DNA of 64,000 nt from Bacteroidota bacterium (lineage in GTDB: Bacteria; Bacteroidota; Bacteroidia; AKYH767-A; OLB10). A model generated the notes under the pieces. The model was not told the DNA's origin, did no database searches, and saw only the letters and a program-made list of their open reading frames with translations. Shown here one piece after another: positions 1-9,786 of this stretch (position 1 is the first letter of the stretch; each line of letters begins with the position of its first letter). The position numbers and the translations under genes were made by a program. The DNA is taken from assembly GCA_016714005.1 (NCBI GenBank), contig JADJOA010000002.1:658679-722678 (forward strand), in the 5' to 3' direction.

Positions 1-2
1 CA

Positions 3-764
3 GCAAAAATTATTGATTTAAAAAACGTTTACATCGCTAACGTTAACCTAACAACCAATGCTGTGGACGACAAAGAAATAATATACCCCGAAGGACGGTT
101 GATTTTCCCTAGCGATATTATTGCCTTAACAGAAAATGCTGCTGCCACTACACTGAAATACCCCACTGATGTAAAAAGAAATATTTTAGAAATAGCATCG
201 CTGCCATCCTATAATGATGACGAAGGAGGTGTGGCTGTTACAGATTTTGCATTAAACGTGCTTGACCAGTTTAATTACTCCGAAGATTATCATTATCCCA
301 TTTTAAACGACAAGGAGGGCGTTTCGTTAGAGCGCATAAGTATTACTGCTCCTACCCAAAACAAAACCAACTGGCACTCGGCAGCGCAAACGGTGCATTA
401 CGGAACTCCTGGCTACAGAAACTCACAATCTATTATATCACTCACTAGCCAGGAACTTGGGGTGGATCCTGAAGTATTTTCGCCCGATAACGATGGATAT
501 AATGATGTGTTGAGCATTAATTACAACTTAGGCGAAACAGGCTATACGGCTACCGTTAGCATTTTTGACGGTGATGGCAGAGAAATTAAAACCATTGCAA
601 ACAATGAGTTAGTACCGCGATGGGGTAGTTATTATTGGGATGGCATTAACGATAAAAACGAAAAAGCCCGTATAGGCATATACGTTGTAATGATGGAGGC
701 TACCAATATTAATGGTAATAAAAAGAAATTGAAGAAGGGTTTTGTGTTGGCAGGTAAGCTGTAG
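3..764 (+). CDS. Secreted lamin-tail-domain protein, C-terminal part (5' end outside window)
   Basis: The frame is open from the left edge, so the true start lies outside the window; the first in-frame start-like codon is a GTG at 63. The visible part is about 253 residues. A motif near its middle (W-x-x-A, then GTPGYRNSQ) is the usual end of a bacterial lamin-tail domain (LTD). The last ~95 residues begin with FSPDNDGYNDVLSI and include YYWDGINDKN and GIYVV, the pattern of a FlgD-like or gliding-type C-terminal domain. The product is probably exported and displayed on the cell surface; its function is unknown. No frameshift is seen. Confidence 0.75.
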   Translation, partial: AKIIDLKNVYIANVNLTTNAVDDKEIIYPEGRLIFPSDIIALTENAAATTLKYPTDVKRNILEIASLPSYNDDEGGVAVTDFALNVLDQFNYSEDYHYPILNDKEGVSLERISITAPTQNKTNWHSAAQTVHYGTPGYRNSQSIISLTSQELGVDPEVFSPDNDGYNDVLSINYNLGETGYTATVSIFDGDGREIKTIANNELVPRWGSYYWDGINDKNEKARIGIYVVMMEATNINGNKKKLKKGFVLAGKL

Positions 765-793
765 CAAAAGAGATTTATGATACATCACTAACA

Positions 794-824
794 ACTTTCC
801 GGAAGATTAAAGCTTTCGGAAAGT
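794..824. terminator. Possible terminator hairpin between convergent genes
   Basis: ACTTTCCG at 794-801 pairs with CGGAAAGT at 817-824 across a 15-base loop, between the stop codons of two convergent genes. There is no good U-tract on either side, so this is weak. Confidence 0.3.
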
Positions 825-860
825 GGCCGTATAAATAATTTAAGAAAGCAGCATTTTAGC

Positions 861-1285
861 TTACCCCTCAAATCCAACCTTGCGGTGTGTGCCATCGCAG
901 TAGGGTTTGTTGGATGATTGCCCGCAACGGCAAAAGGCAGTTACTTTATTTTTTATTTCTTCCCTCCCATCACTATGTTTAATTTTTATGTTGCCATACA
1001 CAAGTAGTGGCCCGTTGGTTGAAACTTCGGCAATGGTTTCGGCTTCAATTTTTATGTTGTTGTTTTCTTCTGCATTCATATAATAACTTAACGCACCACT
1101 GGGGCATTTGTTTATTTGCGCTGTAATTTCTTTGGTTGAGGCATTTTCCGCTATTACCCACGGCCGCCTGCGTGGGTCAAACACGGCAGGTAATCCTTTA
1201 AAACAAATGCCTGAGTGCATGCACTGGTTGGGTTTCCATACAATGGTTACCTCGCCATTGGTATATTTTTTGTGATGTCTTTCAT
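861..1285 (-). CDS. Fer4_19 plus CDGSH-type iron-sulfur protein, frameshifted near its start
   Basis: The C-terminal part contains CRCGQSSNKPYCDGTH, a full match to the CDGSH zinc-finger-like 2Fe-2S ligand pattern (C-x-C, then C-D-G-x-H). The N-terminal part (QCMHSGIC, then NKCPSGAL) is the divergent single-cluster ferredoxin domain (Fer4_19). These two-domain proteins are presumed small redox or Fe-S proteins of the cytosol. The uninterrupted frame starts only at an internal ATG (1220). Upstream, the residues KYTNGEVTIVWKPNQC continue in another frame back to an ATG at 1285. One A is missing from the A-run at about 1266-1271, so the natural start is 1285. Domain call is firm; the exact role is unknown. 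Confidence 0.8.
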
Positions 1286-2042
1286 TGCTTTAATTGTTAC
1301 TGTGTAAATTTTGTTTTTGTAAATATAACTGTTGCTTTTTATGCACAAGTTACTGTTGTTGTTTGCAGAAGCAATGTGGGTTGTTAACAGCTTTACTTAT
1401 TATACAAGACTCATGTATGGTTTATAGGCTTGCGCTTTTGCACCAAATAAAAAGTTTTCAACTTTAGCGCAAAACGCCTTTTGGCATGTTACTTTAGTGG
1501 TTCAAAACCACCAACAGCACCCCATGTTTTTTAAGCAGGCATTTTTAGCAAGACTAAGCGCAGCACAGCGGGTACACTATATTTTTTTTAAAGGCATTGC
1601 GGCATAAGCAAGAGCGCGGGTAGCCGTGCTTTTGCTTTACTGAATTTTTTTTGAGGTTGAGTAACCCTTAAAACCATTAACCCATGCCCAAATATTTTGA
1701 CGATTCGTAGTTATTTAAAAGCCATAAATGATGATGTGGCTATAATGATTGCTGCCAAAACATTGACAATTGATAATTGTGCTTGCTGAAACAAGGCAAC
1801 GGCTTGCGCAAATAAAATGTTTAACTGCGCAAGCCAATTTGTGGCTTGTGCAAGCCGGTTGTTCGGTTGCGCAAGCGCAATAGCGGCTTGCACTAATCAG
1901 CAATTGGCTTACATAAATTAACACAGGGCTTGCGCAAGCACACTATTCAATTGCATTAGAAAACAAATCAAATTGCATAAGGCATCAAAATCATCATATA
2001 TCAACAAAAAAATTTAAACACTATTTAAAAACAAAAAACATT
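1286..2042. other. Gene-free stretch of about 750 bp
   Basis: No convincing coding frame: the minus-strand open frames at 1711-1924 only translate a cluster of short palindromes (listed separately). The remainder is A+T-rich with no tRNA-like fold that I could recognise. The last part should hold the promoter of the gene starting at 2043. Confidence 0.5.
1781..1940. repeat. Cluster of degenerate GCTTGCGCAAGC palindromes
   Basis: At least six copies or half-copies of a palindrome centred on TTGCGCAA lie within 160 bp: 1803-1811, 1825-1835, 1843-1856 (GGCTTGTGCAAGCC), 1865-1876, 1885-1892 (half) and 1928-1939 (perfect 12-mer GCTTGCGCAAGC). A further half-copy GCTTGC is at 1781. Spacing is irregular (roughly 15-50 bp). 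They lie upstream of the gene at 2043. They could be protein-binding sites or degenerate short repeats. Confidence 0.6.
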
Positions 2043-2715
2043 ATGAGTAAAAGAAGTGATTATATTCCCGGAAACGAGGAAGATTTTAACGATTTCGTTA
2101 TAAACTTTACCGAAAAGGTAGTAGCCAATGCAGCTACGTGGGCAGTGCCCGATGCAGCCAAAACAGAATTGGTTGCAGCCACTGACGATTGGACTGCAAA
2201 ATATGCAGCCGGTAACCCCGAAGCCGACCCTACCAGCGCACAGCGTCAGGCAAAAAACGATGCGCGTAAAAAACACCACTACGGTTATACGCACCGTTGT
2301 AAACGAACATTTGCGCAACAACCCGTTGCTTACCAATGCCGATTTAACATCGCTTAACCTGACAGTGCCCGATACCACCCGCACCCGTGTGCCAGTACCC
2401 AACCATGCTCCACAGGAAAACATAGAAAAAATACAACACCTGCTGCACACACTTCGAATTACCGATCCGCTTACGCCCGATAGCAAAGCAAAACCGCAAG
2501 GTGTAGCGCGCATTAACGTTTATCGTTATGTTGGCACCACAGCGCCCACAGCCATTAACCAATACCAGCTTTACGGCAGCGCCACCAAAGCCCTGTTTGC
2601 TTCTGAATTTACCGAAGATGAGGTAGGTAAAAAGGCTTGGTACATTACCCAATACGAAAACACGCGTGGCGAAAGAGGCCCGTTAAGCGATTCGGTAAGT
2701 GCTGTAATTGCCTGA
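2043..2715 (+). CDS. Conserved protein of unknown function (ENTRGERGP family), frameshifted
   Basis: The protein should be about 224 residues. The N-terminal part (MSKRSDYIPGNEEDFNDF, then AQRQAKNDARK) and the C-terminal part (TVIRTVVNEHLRNNP to the end) lie in different frames, joined at an A-run at about 2269-2274 that has one base too many. The layout resembles a widespread uncharacterised bacterial family I recall: a helical start with an aspartate/alanine-rich segment, then a DTTRTRVPVP linker, then a fibronectin-like C-terminal domain ending in YENTRGERGPLS. I see no signal peptide. Function unknown. Confidence 0.7.
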
Positions 2716-2769
2716 CGCATTTTTTAGTATTTATTTTTGATTAAAACCTTACTAAAGGTTTTGCCACAG

Positions 2770-2836
2770 CCCGGCTGTTTGTTTTTAAAGCTTTGCTAAA
2801 AAGTGATAAAAAACAGGTAGCCGGGTTGGTTTTTTT
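2770..2836 (+). terminator. Rho-independent terminator after the 2043-2715 gene
   Basis: CCCGGCT at 2770-2776 pairs with AGCCGGG at 2819-2825, extended inward by TGTTTTT/AAAAAACA, and is followed by a T7 run at 2830-2836. Confidence 0.6.
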
Positions 2837-3074
2837 CAAGTGCATACTTTAACAACAACATGCCTGCATCACAACTTTTTTAAACACTTTTTTATAAGCA
2901 TTAATTGCTTTTTCTTACAACAATCCTGCATATGGTACCATATATTAAGTACGCTTTTTGTAAAGTGGCGCAATTTCACCCCTTAATATAAGCAATTAGC
3001 CAAAATTAAGTACTCAATGCCAGCACTCTGTTAATACTTTGCATCCCGTAAAACAAAAACAAAACCCATATACA

Positions 3075-6000
3075 ATGACACAAACAAACATTCCAATTCC
3101 AAAAACACAAAGGCTTGCCATAGCGCTTGCAGTAATGTTTATGGCAGTGCTTGCCCTGATGGCAGGCAGGGCTACGGCTCAAACACAAACATTTAACAGC
3201 ACAGGTACTTTTACAGTGCCTGCCGGAGTTACCTCAGTAAACGTACAGGTATGGGGTGGCGGTGGTGCCGGTGGCGGTAACACCACTACCAGTGATGGTG
3301 GGGGTGGCGGTGGCGGTGGCGCATACAGTGCCACCAACGGCATTGCCGTTACACCAGGTGCAAGCTTAACAGTAACTGTTGGTGCAGCCGGAACAGGCGG
3401 CACAGGTGATGGTGGCAATGGTGGTGATAGCTGGTTTATTAATAATACAACAATACTTGCCAAAGGTGGAACTGGCGGAGATGCCCCGGTTAGCGGAGCA
3501 GGTGGTGTGGCAGGTGCTGGTGGTGCTGCCGGTAGCGGTATTGGAACAACAAAATTTAGTGGTGGTAATGGCGGAACTGGTAGAGATAACAGTACCGGAC
3601 AAGGTGGCCCCGGTGGCTCATCGGCAGGGACAGGTGCCAATGGAACAAGTGGTGCGGTAGTTTGGTCAACCACGACCGCAGGTGCTGCACCAACTGGTGG
3701 TGGTAAAGGTGGTGATGGTGGTAGTTCAGGCAATGGTGGTTCTGATGCTACAGCCCCTGGTGGTGGCGGTGGTGGTGCAGGAGACAAGGTATTCACGAAC
3801 CGTTCTGGTGGCGATGGTGCTGCCGGACGTGTGGTTATTTCATGGACATGCCCTACCTACAGTTTAACCTCTACTTCGGTTGTTTCTCCTTTATGTGTTA
3901 CCAATACGGCTACCGTTACTTTAAACGGCAATGCGGCTAACTTACCTGCAGGTACTTATACAGTTACCTATAACCAAAGCGCACCAAACAGTGCTACAGG
4001 AGTTACCAAAACAATGACAGTTACCACAGCAGGTACTGGTTCGTTTACAACCAATGCACTTGCAAATGCTGGTGCAACTACTATTACTATAACAAATTTA
4101 ACATCGGGTGCAACGGGCGGCACATGCTCTTCTGCCATGAGCACCAATAACACGGCTGTGGTTACCGTTAACGGAAATCCTACTGCCAATGCAGGAACAG
4201 ATGTAACAACATGTGGCAACGCAGGTGCCGTAAATATTACTATAGGTTCAAGCTCAACCAATAATTCAGGTGTACAATGGACAAGCAGCGGCACAGGAAC
4301 ATGGACTAATGACAACTCACTAAGCCTTGCTGAATACACACCAAGTGGTGCTGATATTACAGCTGGTAGTGTAACACTAACATTAACTGCGTTTGGAAAT
4401 TCGCCTTGCGGCAATGCAACAGATACTAAAACGCTAACTATTAATCCTGCTCCGGCAGTAACCCCAGCAACTATTTGCCAGGGGAGCAGTGGATCGCTTA
4501 CTGCCACTGCGGCTTGTCCTAACGGTAGTGCTACAGCATCCGGAACCAATACCAATACATTTCAGTTAACAAACACATCGCCAGTACATAGTATTACTTT
4601 ACCGGTTTCGGGAGTACCTGCCGGTGCAACTATTACCGATGTAAACGTAAGTGTTACCATAGCACACAATTACCAAAGCGATGTGGTATTGTCATTATCT
4701 ACTCCTGGTGGAGGAACAACAGTGTCTTTAACCGGAGCTTCAGGTGCAGGAAATAGCAATAACCTTGGTAATACAACAGGGACAATTACAGAAACCTCAA
4801 CAGGAGCTGTTGTTACTTATACATTCGATCAGGCTGCTTCAACGCAAGCTTGGGGTGGTAATAACCCCGCTACAGCAGGTAGTTTCCGTCCCGCATCAGG
4901 TGGCGGAAGTATGAATACATTTAACGGACTTACTACCATTAACGGTAACTGGACTTTGACTGCTGATGATGATGCCAATAACGATAATGGTTTAATTACA
5001 GCAGTTACTGTAACAATACAATATTCTTATCCCGGAGAAATTGCATGGTACACAGTACCAACCGGTGGAACGGTAGTTCAAAACGGTTCTCCGTTTAATC
5101 CTGTTGCCGATGCAGAAGTAATTGCAGAAGGTGGCATTTATGCAAACCTTGTTAACAGCAACACTCCCGGTACTTATACATTTTATGCTGCATGTTCATC
5201 AACACCAACTTGCCGCGAAGCAGTAACATTTGTTATTGACCCTGCTGCAACAGTTGGTGCAGGTGCCGATCAAAACATGTGTACAACAGCAGGAACGGCT
5301 ACCATGAGTGGTTCGTTTGGTGGTGGCGCTTCTTCTGCCACATGGTCAACTGCCGGTGATGGTTCATTTGATAACACTTCGTTAATGAATGCTGTTTATA
5401 CACCGGGTGCCAACGATATTACCAACGGTAGTGTTGTACTTACTTTAACTACTAACGACCCATCCGGTCCTTGCAATGCTGTTGCTGATAACATGACCCT
5501 TAACATTGAAACAGCACCTACGGTAAATGCAGGTGCCGATCAAAATATATGCGGAAACGGAACAGCAACTATGGCCGGTACAATGGGTGGTGGTGCTACA
5601 ACTGTTGCATGGTCAACAAGTGGCGATGGCAGCTTCGATAACGCCAATAGTTTAACTGCTGTGTACACCCCTGGTGCCAATGATATTACCAACGGCACTG
5701 TTACACTTACTTTAACAACTACCAGTGCAGTGTATTGCACCAATGTAAACGATGCAATGGTATTAACCATTGATGCTGCGCCTACTGCCAATGCAGGTAG
5801 CGATATAGAAATATGCGCTCCTAACAGTGCTTTCTTAAACGGAGCGTTTGGCGGTGCTGCAACCTCTGCATCATGGAGTACTGCCGGTGACGGTTCGTTT
5901 GATAATGCTTCTTTAATGAATGCCGTATATACCCCGGGAACAAACGATATTGCCAATGGTAGTGTTGTGCTTACTTTAACTACTGATGATCCTGCCGGTG

Positions 6001-7667
6001 TTTGCACTGCTGCAAGCGATAATCTTACACTTACTGTACGCTCTACAATACCAATGCAGCCAGCTGTTATTACCGGTGCACCGGCTAGTGTTTGTCCTCC
6101 ATTAAATGGTGTGGTATTAAACACAGCAAACGACCCTAATGCTACTTCATATTTATGGACTACTGGACCAGGTACCACAGGCATTACATTTAATCCTGCG
6201 TCTACTACAAATTCACAAACTATTGATATAGGCTCAACTGTTAATTCTACATATGGTATAAGGGTAAGTGCAGTTAATGCATGCGGTACATCATTACATC
6301 GCACAGTCAACATCAGAAGATCTGTTTCTACTCCTGCTGCTATTACAGGAAATACAGTAGCATGTGGTAATGGAACTTATGCTTACTCTATTAATCCAGT
6401 TGTTGGTGCCGAATCTTATACATGGACTGGTCCATCTCAGTCTCAAATAAATGGAGGTAGCAGTACTTTAACTACTGCCAGCACATCAGTAAATATTGAG
6501 TTGCACCATAGCTTTACTACGGGCACTGTAAGTGTTACTGCAAATGTAGCATGCTTTACAAGCCCGGCTAAAAATTTAAGCATAAGCAGTTCAACACCTG
6601 CCTTAACTACTATTACAGGTTCTGGCATTGGTTGCCCCGGAGGTACATTAACTTACACCGTTCCGGCAGTAAATGGCGCTGCAAGTTACAGCTGGACCTT
6701 ACCTAACAATGTTACCGGTTCATCTTCTACAAATTCTATAAATGCAACATTTAACACTGGTTTTACAAGCAGTAATATATGTGTAAGAGCAAACAGTGTG
6801 TGTGGTGTGCAATCAGCACCACGTTGCAAAGCAGTTGCTCCTGGGGTTCCTGCGCAACCTGCTTCTATAAGCGGTAATACCAATGGCTTGTGCGGACAAA
6901 ATACCTCTTTCACTACTCCTCCGGTTTCTGGTGTGAGTTATACATGGGCTCCCCCGGCAGGTTATTCTAACTTAATGGGACAAGGAACAAATTCTATTAG
7001 CGTTACCATGCCATCAAGCTTCACCAATGCCAACTTGTGTGTTACTGCAACTAATGCTTGCGGAAACAGTACACCAAGATGTATTACCGTAAAAGGTGCT
7101 CCATTAACTCCGGCTGCCATTACTGCCAGCCCTGCTTCATGGTGTGCACCTACTGAAGCCATCAGTTTCAACTCAAACACTTCAGCTTTAACAGGTGTAT
7201 ATAATCTATCATGGTCATGGGTTCCTGCAAATGCAGCTACTTATGTATTAGGACAGGGAACTAATGGTTTGGTTGTTGATTGGGATTTACCGGGTGCTGC
7301 CACAGTATATTTAACTGCATCAAATGCATGTGGTAATACTACACGTACACTTGCATTAAATGTTGCTTCTTGCCGTCTGGCGGGCAATGGAGAAAATGCG
7401 CAAGAGTTAATTTCTTCTAAGAGAATTACTGTTTATCCGAATCCTGCTACCAGCGTAATTAATATTGATTATGATTTGAACAATGCTGGAACTACAACTG
7501 CATATTTAATTGACTTAAGTGGCAAAACAGTAATACAAAATGTAATGAATGCAGCACAAGGCTTTAGCAAAAACCAAATTGACATAAGCCGTCTGTCTAA
7601 GGGAATGTATCTTTTAAAGATAAATACGCCCGATGGCAATGTGCAAAGCAGAATAGTAATTGAGTAA
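3075..7667 (+). CDS. Large T9SS-exported glycine-rich, PKD-like repeat adhesin-type protein
   Basis: About 1530 residues. I chose the ATG at 3075 because it starts a clean signal peptide (MTQTNIPIPKTQ, hydrophobic core LAIALAVMFMAVLALMA, cleavage after ATA at ~35). Order: a glycine-rich domain (~36-260, WGGGGAGG and many GG pairs); a PKD-like module; a proprotein convertase P-domain (~500-670, HNYQSDVVLSLSTP and NGNWTLTADDD); three similar ~85-residue modules with the GADQN-x-C or AGSDIEIC signature and YTPGANDITNGSV; several ITG/ISG Ig-like modules; and a type A sorting domain starting ITVYPNPATSVINIDYD. The family is exported by T9SS and attached to the surface. It is intact over 4.6 kb, unlike its relative at the right edge. 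Likely adhesion or matrix role, inferred only from architecture. Confidence 0.85.
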   Translation: MTQTNIPIPKTQRLAIALAVMFMAVLALMAGRATAQTQTFNSTGTFTVPAGVTSVNVQVWGGGGAGGGNTTTSDGGGGGGGGAYSATNGIAVTPGASLTVTVGAAGTGGTGDGGNGGDSWFINNTTILAKGGTGGDAPVSGAGGVAGAGGAAGSGIGTTKFSGGNGGTGRDNSTGQGGPGGSSAGTGANGTSGAVVWSTTTAGAAPTGGGKGGDGGSSGNGGSDATAPGGGGGGAGDKVFTNRSGGDGAAGRVVISWTCPTYSLTSTSVVSPLCVTNTATVTLNGNAANLPAGTYTVTYNQSAPNSATGVTKTMTVTTAGTGSFTTNALANAGATTITITNLTSGATGGTCSSAMSTNNTAVVTVNGNPTANAGTDVTTCGNAGAVNITIGSSSTNNSGVQWTSSGTGTWTNDNSLSLAEYTPSGADITAGSVTLTLTAFGNSPCGNATDTKTLTINPAPAVTPATICQGSSGSLTATAACPNGSATASGTNTNTFQLTNTSPVHSITLPVSGVPAGATITDVNVSVTIAHNYQSDVVLSLSTPGGGTTVSLTGASGAGNSNNLGNTTGTITETSTGAVVTYTFDQAASTQAWGGNNPATAGSFRPASGGGSMNTFNGLTTINGNWTLTADDDANNDNGLITAVTVTIQYSYPGEIAWYTVPTGGTVVQNGSPFNPVADAEVIAEGGIYANLVNSNTPGTYTFYAACSSTPTCREAVTFVIDPAATVGAGADQNMCTTAGTATMSGSFGGGASSATWSTAGDGSFDNTSLMNAVYTPGANDITNGSVVLTLTTNDPSGPCNAVADNMTLNIETAPTVNAGADQNICGNGTATMAGTMGGGATTVAWSTSGDGSFDNANSLTAVYTPGANDITNGTVTLTLTTTSAVYCTNVNDAMVLTIDAAPTANAGSDIEICAPNSAFLNGAFGGAATSASWSTAGDGSFDNASLMNAVYTPGTNDIANGSVVLTLTTDDPAGVCTAASDNLTLTVRSTIPMQPAVITGAPASVCPPLNGVVLNTANDPNATSYLWTTGPGTTGITFNPASTTNSQTIDIGSTVNSTYGIRVSAVNACGTSLHRTVNIRRSVSTPAAITGNTVACGNGTYAYSINPVVGAESYTWTGPSQSQINGGSSTLTTASTSVNIELHHSFTTGTVSVTANVACFTSPAKNLSISSSTPALTTITGSGIGCPGGTLTYTVPAVNGAASYSWTLPNNVTGSSSTNSINATFNTGFTSSNICVRANSVCGVQSAPRCKAVAPGVPAQPASISGNTNGLCGQNTSFTTPPVSGVSYTWAPPAGYSNLMGQGTNSISVTMPSSFTNANLCVTATNACGNSTPRCITVKGAPLTPAAITASPASWCAPTEAISFNSNTSALTGVYNLSWSWVPANAATYVLGQGTNGLVVDWDLPGAATVYLTASNACGNTTRTLALNVASCRLAGNGENAQELISSKRITVYPNPATSVINIDYDLNNAGTTTAYLIDLSGKTVIQNVMNAAQGFSKNQIDISRLSKGMYLLKINTPDGNVQSRIVIE

Positions 7668-7687
7668 TCTTTAATTTGAATAAAAGC

Positions 7688-7737
7688 AAAGAGCCGCCCC
7701 TTCTTAGAGAAGGGGCGGCTCTTATTATTATTTTTTT
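7688..7737. terminator. Bidirectional terminator between convergent genes
   Basis: A near-perfect hairpin, GAGCCGCCCCTTCT at 7691-7704 pairing with AGAAGGGGCGGCTC, has A-rich sequence on the left and a T-rich tail (to 7737) on the right, so it can work in both directions. Confidence 0.85.
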
Positions 7738-7738
7738 G

Positions 7739-8758
7739 TTATTTATCTTGAACTGCATCCATCAAATCTCCAAGTTTTGGTATAAGCACTACTTCAATCC
7801 TTCTGTTTTTCCTCTTGGATTCGGCCGTAGTGTTTGGCTCCACAGGTAAATACGGTCCCCTGCCAGATGGTATTAATCTAACGGGGTCTATAGTTGCTCC
7901 ATACTTGGTTAATATGCGTGTAACGGATGTTGCGCGCAGAACGCTTAAATCCCAGTTATCTTTTATAGGACCTCCGCTAATTGGAACATTGTCTGTATGT
8001 CCTTCAATACGTACATTAATATCCTTATTAGATTCAAGAACCTGTGCTAATTGTTTCAAAGCATCTTCACCACGCTTGTCAACTACTGTGCTTCCGCTTG
8101 CAAACAATAACTTTTCATCCATACTTACATACACGTTTCCGTCCTTTTTGGTAATGGTTAATCCGTTTCCTTCAAAGCCTGTTAACGCCTTGCTAACTAT
8201 ACTGCGCAAAGCATTGGCAACAGAATCTTTTTGATCTAACATACGCTGTAGGTCGCGCACTTTTTCTTCGCGCTCCCTTAAATTGCCTTGCATTTTTCCG
8301 AGCGATGCCTGCAACTCATTTAAGGCAGCTTCTTTTTTTGCCATCTCATCTTGCTTCTTAATTAATTCCTCCTGCGTCATTTGCAACTGACCAATCACTT
8401 TTTTTGTTTCATCAGCTTTGCTGGCAAGCAGCTTATCATTATTAGCAACTAATTTTTCGTAAGAGTTACTTAACTCATTATACAAATTAGTGAGCCTCCG
8501 CTGCGCTGTGCCAAGTGATGAGGTGTCGTTTTCTAATTTTTCAATTTGCTTTTTTTGTTCAGCATTACGCGAGTTAAGTTCATCATTTTTTGAAATGTAG
8601 CTTGCATTTTCCGTTTTAAGTTTTGAGTTCTCTTCCTCACAGGTGGCTTTCTTTAATTTCATTTCGTCATACTGGCGTGCCGGAACGCATGCATTAAAAA
8701 CAAGTGCCGTTACTGCCAAAGCAGTTGCCGGAATCATTAACTTAAATTTTGGGGTCAT
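7739..8758 (-). CDS. OmpA-family peptidoglycan-binding lipoprotein
   Basis: 339 residues. The start gives a lipoprotein signal (lipobox FNAC, Cys24). Residues ~30-185 are heptad-rich with few prolines (KLKKATCEEENSKLK, NSRNAEQKKQIEKLEN), a long coiled coil. The C-terminal ~130 residues are an OmpA/MotB domain: LLFASGSTVVDKRGEDAL, then IEGHTDNVPISGG, NWDLSVLRATSV and ESKRKNRRIEVVL. OmpA domains bind the diaminopimelate of peptidoglycan, so this protein probably tethers the outer membrane to the wall. Convergent with the adhesin gene, sharing the terminator at ~7.7 kb. A candidate promoter box lies 50 bp upstream. Confidence 0.9.
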   Translation of the reverse strand: MTPKFKLMIPATALAVTALVFNACVPARQYDEMKLKKATCEEENSKLKTENASYISKNDELNSRNAEQKKQIEKLENDTSSLGTAQRRLTNLYNELSNSYEKLVANNDKLLASKADETKKVIGQLQMTQEELIKKQDEMAKKEAALNELQASLGKMQGNLREREEKVRDLQRMLDQKDSVANALRSIVSKALTGFEGNGLTITKKDGNVYVSMDEKLLFASGSTVVDKRGEDALKQLAQVLESNKDINVRIEGHTDNVPISGGPIKDNWDLSVLRATSVTRILTKYGATIDPVRLIPSGRGPYLPVEPNTTAESKRKNRRIEVVLIPKLGDLMDAVQDK

Positions 8759-8806
8759 ATTGGTGAAACTTTAATGTAATTAACAAGTAAAATATATTAT
8801 GGTGTT

Positions 8807-8814
8807 CAAAAGTA
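8807..8814 (-). promoter_or_regulatory. Candidate Bacteroidota -7 box (TACTTTTG)
   Basis: The minus strand reads TACTTTTG, an exact fit to the TAnnTTTG consensus of Bacteroidota primary sigma promoters, about 50 bp before the OmpA-lipoprotein start. I see no good -33 TTTG. Confidence 0.35.
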
Positions 8815-8891
8815 AAAATGGTGGCTTGATTATTTATAGTGTAATGATGAAATTTGTGTTTGACTTTTGAACAAGAATTAATCAGAATAAA

Positions 8892-9602
8892 ATGAGCACA
8901 TTAAACCCTAATTGGATTACTGAAAAGCACATAGATTTTGAGTACAAAAAATACATGTTGCTGGCATATTTGCAACACGTAAACACTCACTTTACCGAAC
9001 ACAAACTTTACCCTACACTTGCCGAGTTGGTTACACATTATAAAAACGTGGTTACGTTGCGCGAAAACAAAAAGACTTTTTATGAACGTTTTCCTCAACG
9101 CATGAGTGCGGTTGATTTTTCTAACTTTAAAATTATTTATGAAAAGATTTTGGAGGATGATGAACTGATGCAGCATGTGGAAGAAATTATTTCATTTTCT
9201 ATTCCACAGTTTGAAAAATACCTTTCGGAAGGAAAAAAGATATATGATTTTTTAGAATCACATCTTGAAATATCACCAGTAGGCATTGTTCCCTTACACA
9301 ACAAAGAAGGCTATTTATTTTTAACAGAAAAAAGAAACCGCGAAACACGCATTTATGAATATGCCATTACACTTTTTGAAAGCCCCGATGAAAAATACCG
9401 GGGCATTTATACCAACTTTGTTTGTTCTTACGAAAAAAGTATCAGCAATACTTTTGAAAATATAAAAAGCGAACTCATCACCTATCATCAAAAACTCCCT
9501 AACCCTGCGGCTTACGTTATTGAAGCAGGAATTAGCATTCCGGTTGAAGAAACTTTTTTACCATTGGCAAAAAGGGTTTTGATGAAATATGTTTCGGAGT
9601 AA
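8892..9602 (+). CDS. Conserved hypothetical protein
   Basis: 236 residues, soluble, no signal peptide or membrane segment. It is divergent from the OmpA-lipoprotein gene, with ~130 bp between the starts. Composition is rich in Glu, Lys, Phe and Tyr with long predicted helices (HIDFEYKKYMLLAYLQHV near the start). The start and the middle (AITLFESPDEKYRGIYTNFV) look like a conserved Bacteroidota family that I have seen only as hypothetical. No catalytic motif is apparent, and I do not assign a function. Confidence 0.75.
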   Translation: MSTLNPNWITEKHIDFEYKKYMLLAYLQHVNTHFTEHKLYPTLAELVTHYKNVVTLRENKKTFYERFPQRMSAVDFSNFKIIYEKILEDDELMQHVEEIISFSIPQFEKYLSEGKKIYDFLESHLEISPVGIVPLHNKEGYLFLTEKRNRETRIYEYAITLFESPDEKYRGIYTNFVCSYEKSISNTFENIKSELITYHQKLPNPAAYVIEAGISIPVEETFLPLAKRVLMKYVSE

Positions 9603-9650
9603 ATTTTCCTTTTGATTGGTTTATTTAATTGATACCAAAAAAAACACCAA

Positions 9651-9674
9651 AGGCTCACTTCACAGTGAGCCTTG
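9651..9674 (-). terminator. Terminator of the coiled-coil lipoprotein gene
   Basis: Perfect 10-bp stem AAGGCTCACT/AGTGAGCCTT with loop TCAC. On the minus strand it is followed by GGTGTTTTTTTT, a U-rich tail. It lies between convergent genes. Confidence 0.65.
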
Positions 9675-9786
9675 GCGAACCTAAAACTTATGCAACCTTA
9701 TCGAATAAAAGCCTGATTTAATTTTGACAGGAATCTAACTTTTGATCATTCTCTCTCACTTTTCCCATCGATATTGGTACTCTTTT

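Noticed and set aside
1711..1924. Two minus-strand open frames with Ala/Gln/Leu repeat product
   Set aside because: They translate the palindrome cluster; the two frames overlap each other and neither has a plausible start signal or domain.
1781..1940. CRISPR-like array
   Set aside because: The repeated units are 8-14 bp palindromes with irregular spacing and no constant 25-37 bp repeat; no cas genes nearby.
3179..3796. Long minus-strand open frame with proline-rich product opposite the glycine-rich adhesin
   Set aside because: It is the reverse-strand shadow of glycine codons (GGN/GGT read as proline/threonine-type codons); no start signal or family resemblance.
5540..6313. Minus-strand open frame of 257 codons inside the adhesin gene
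   Set aside because: Antisense shadow of an intact repeat-rich coding region with no recognised protein features.
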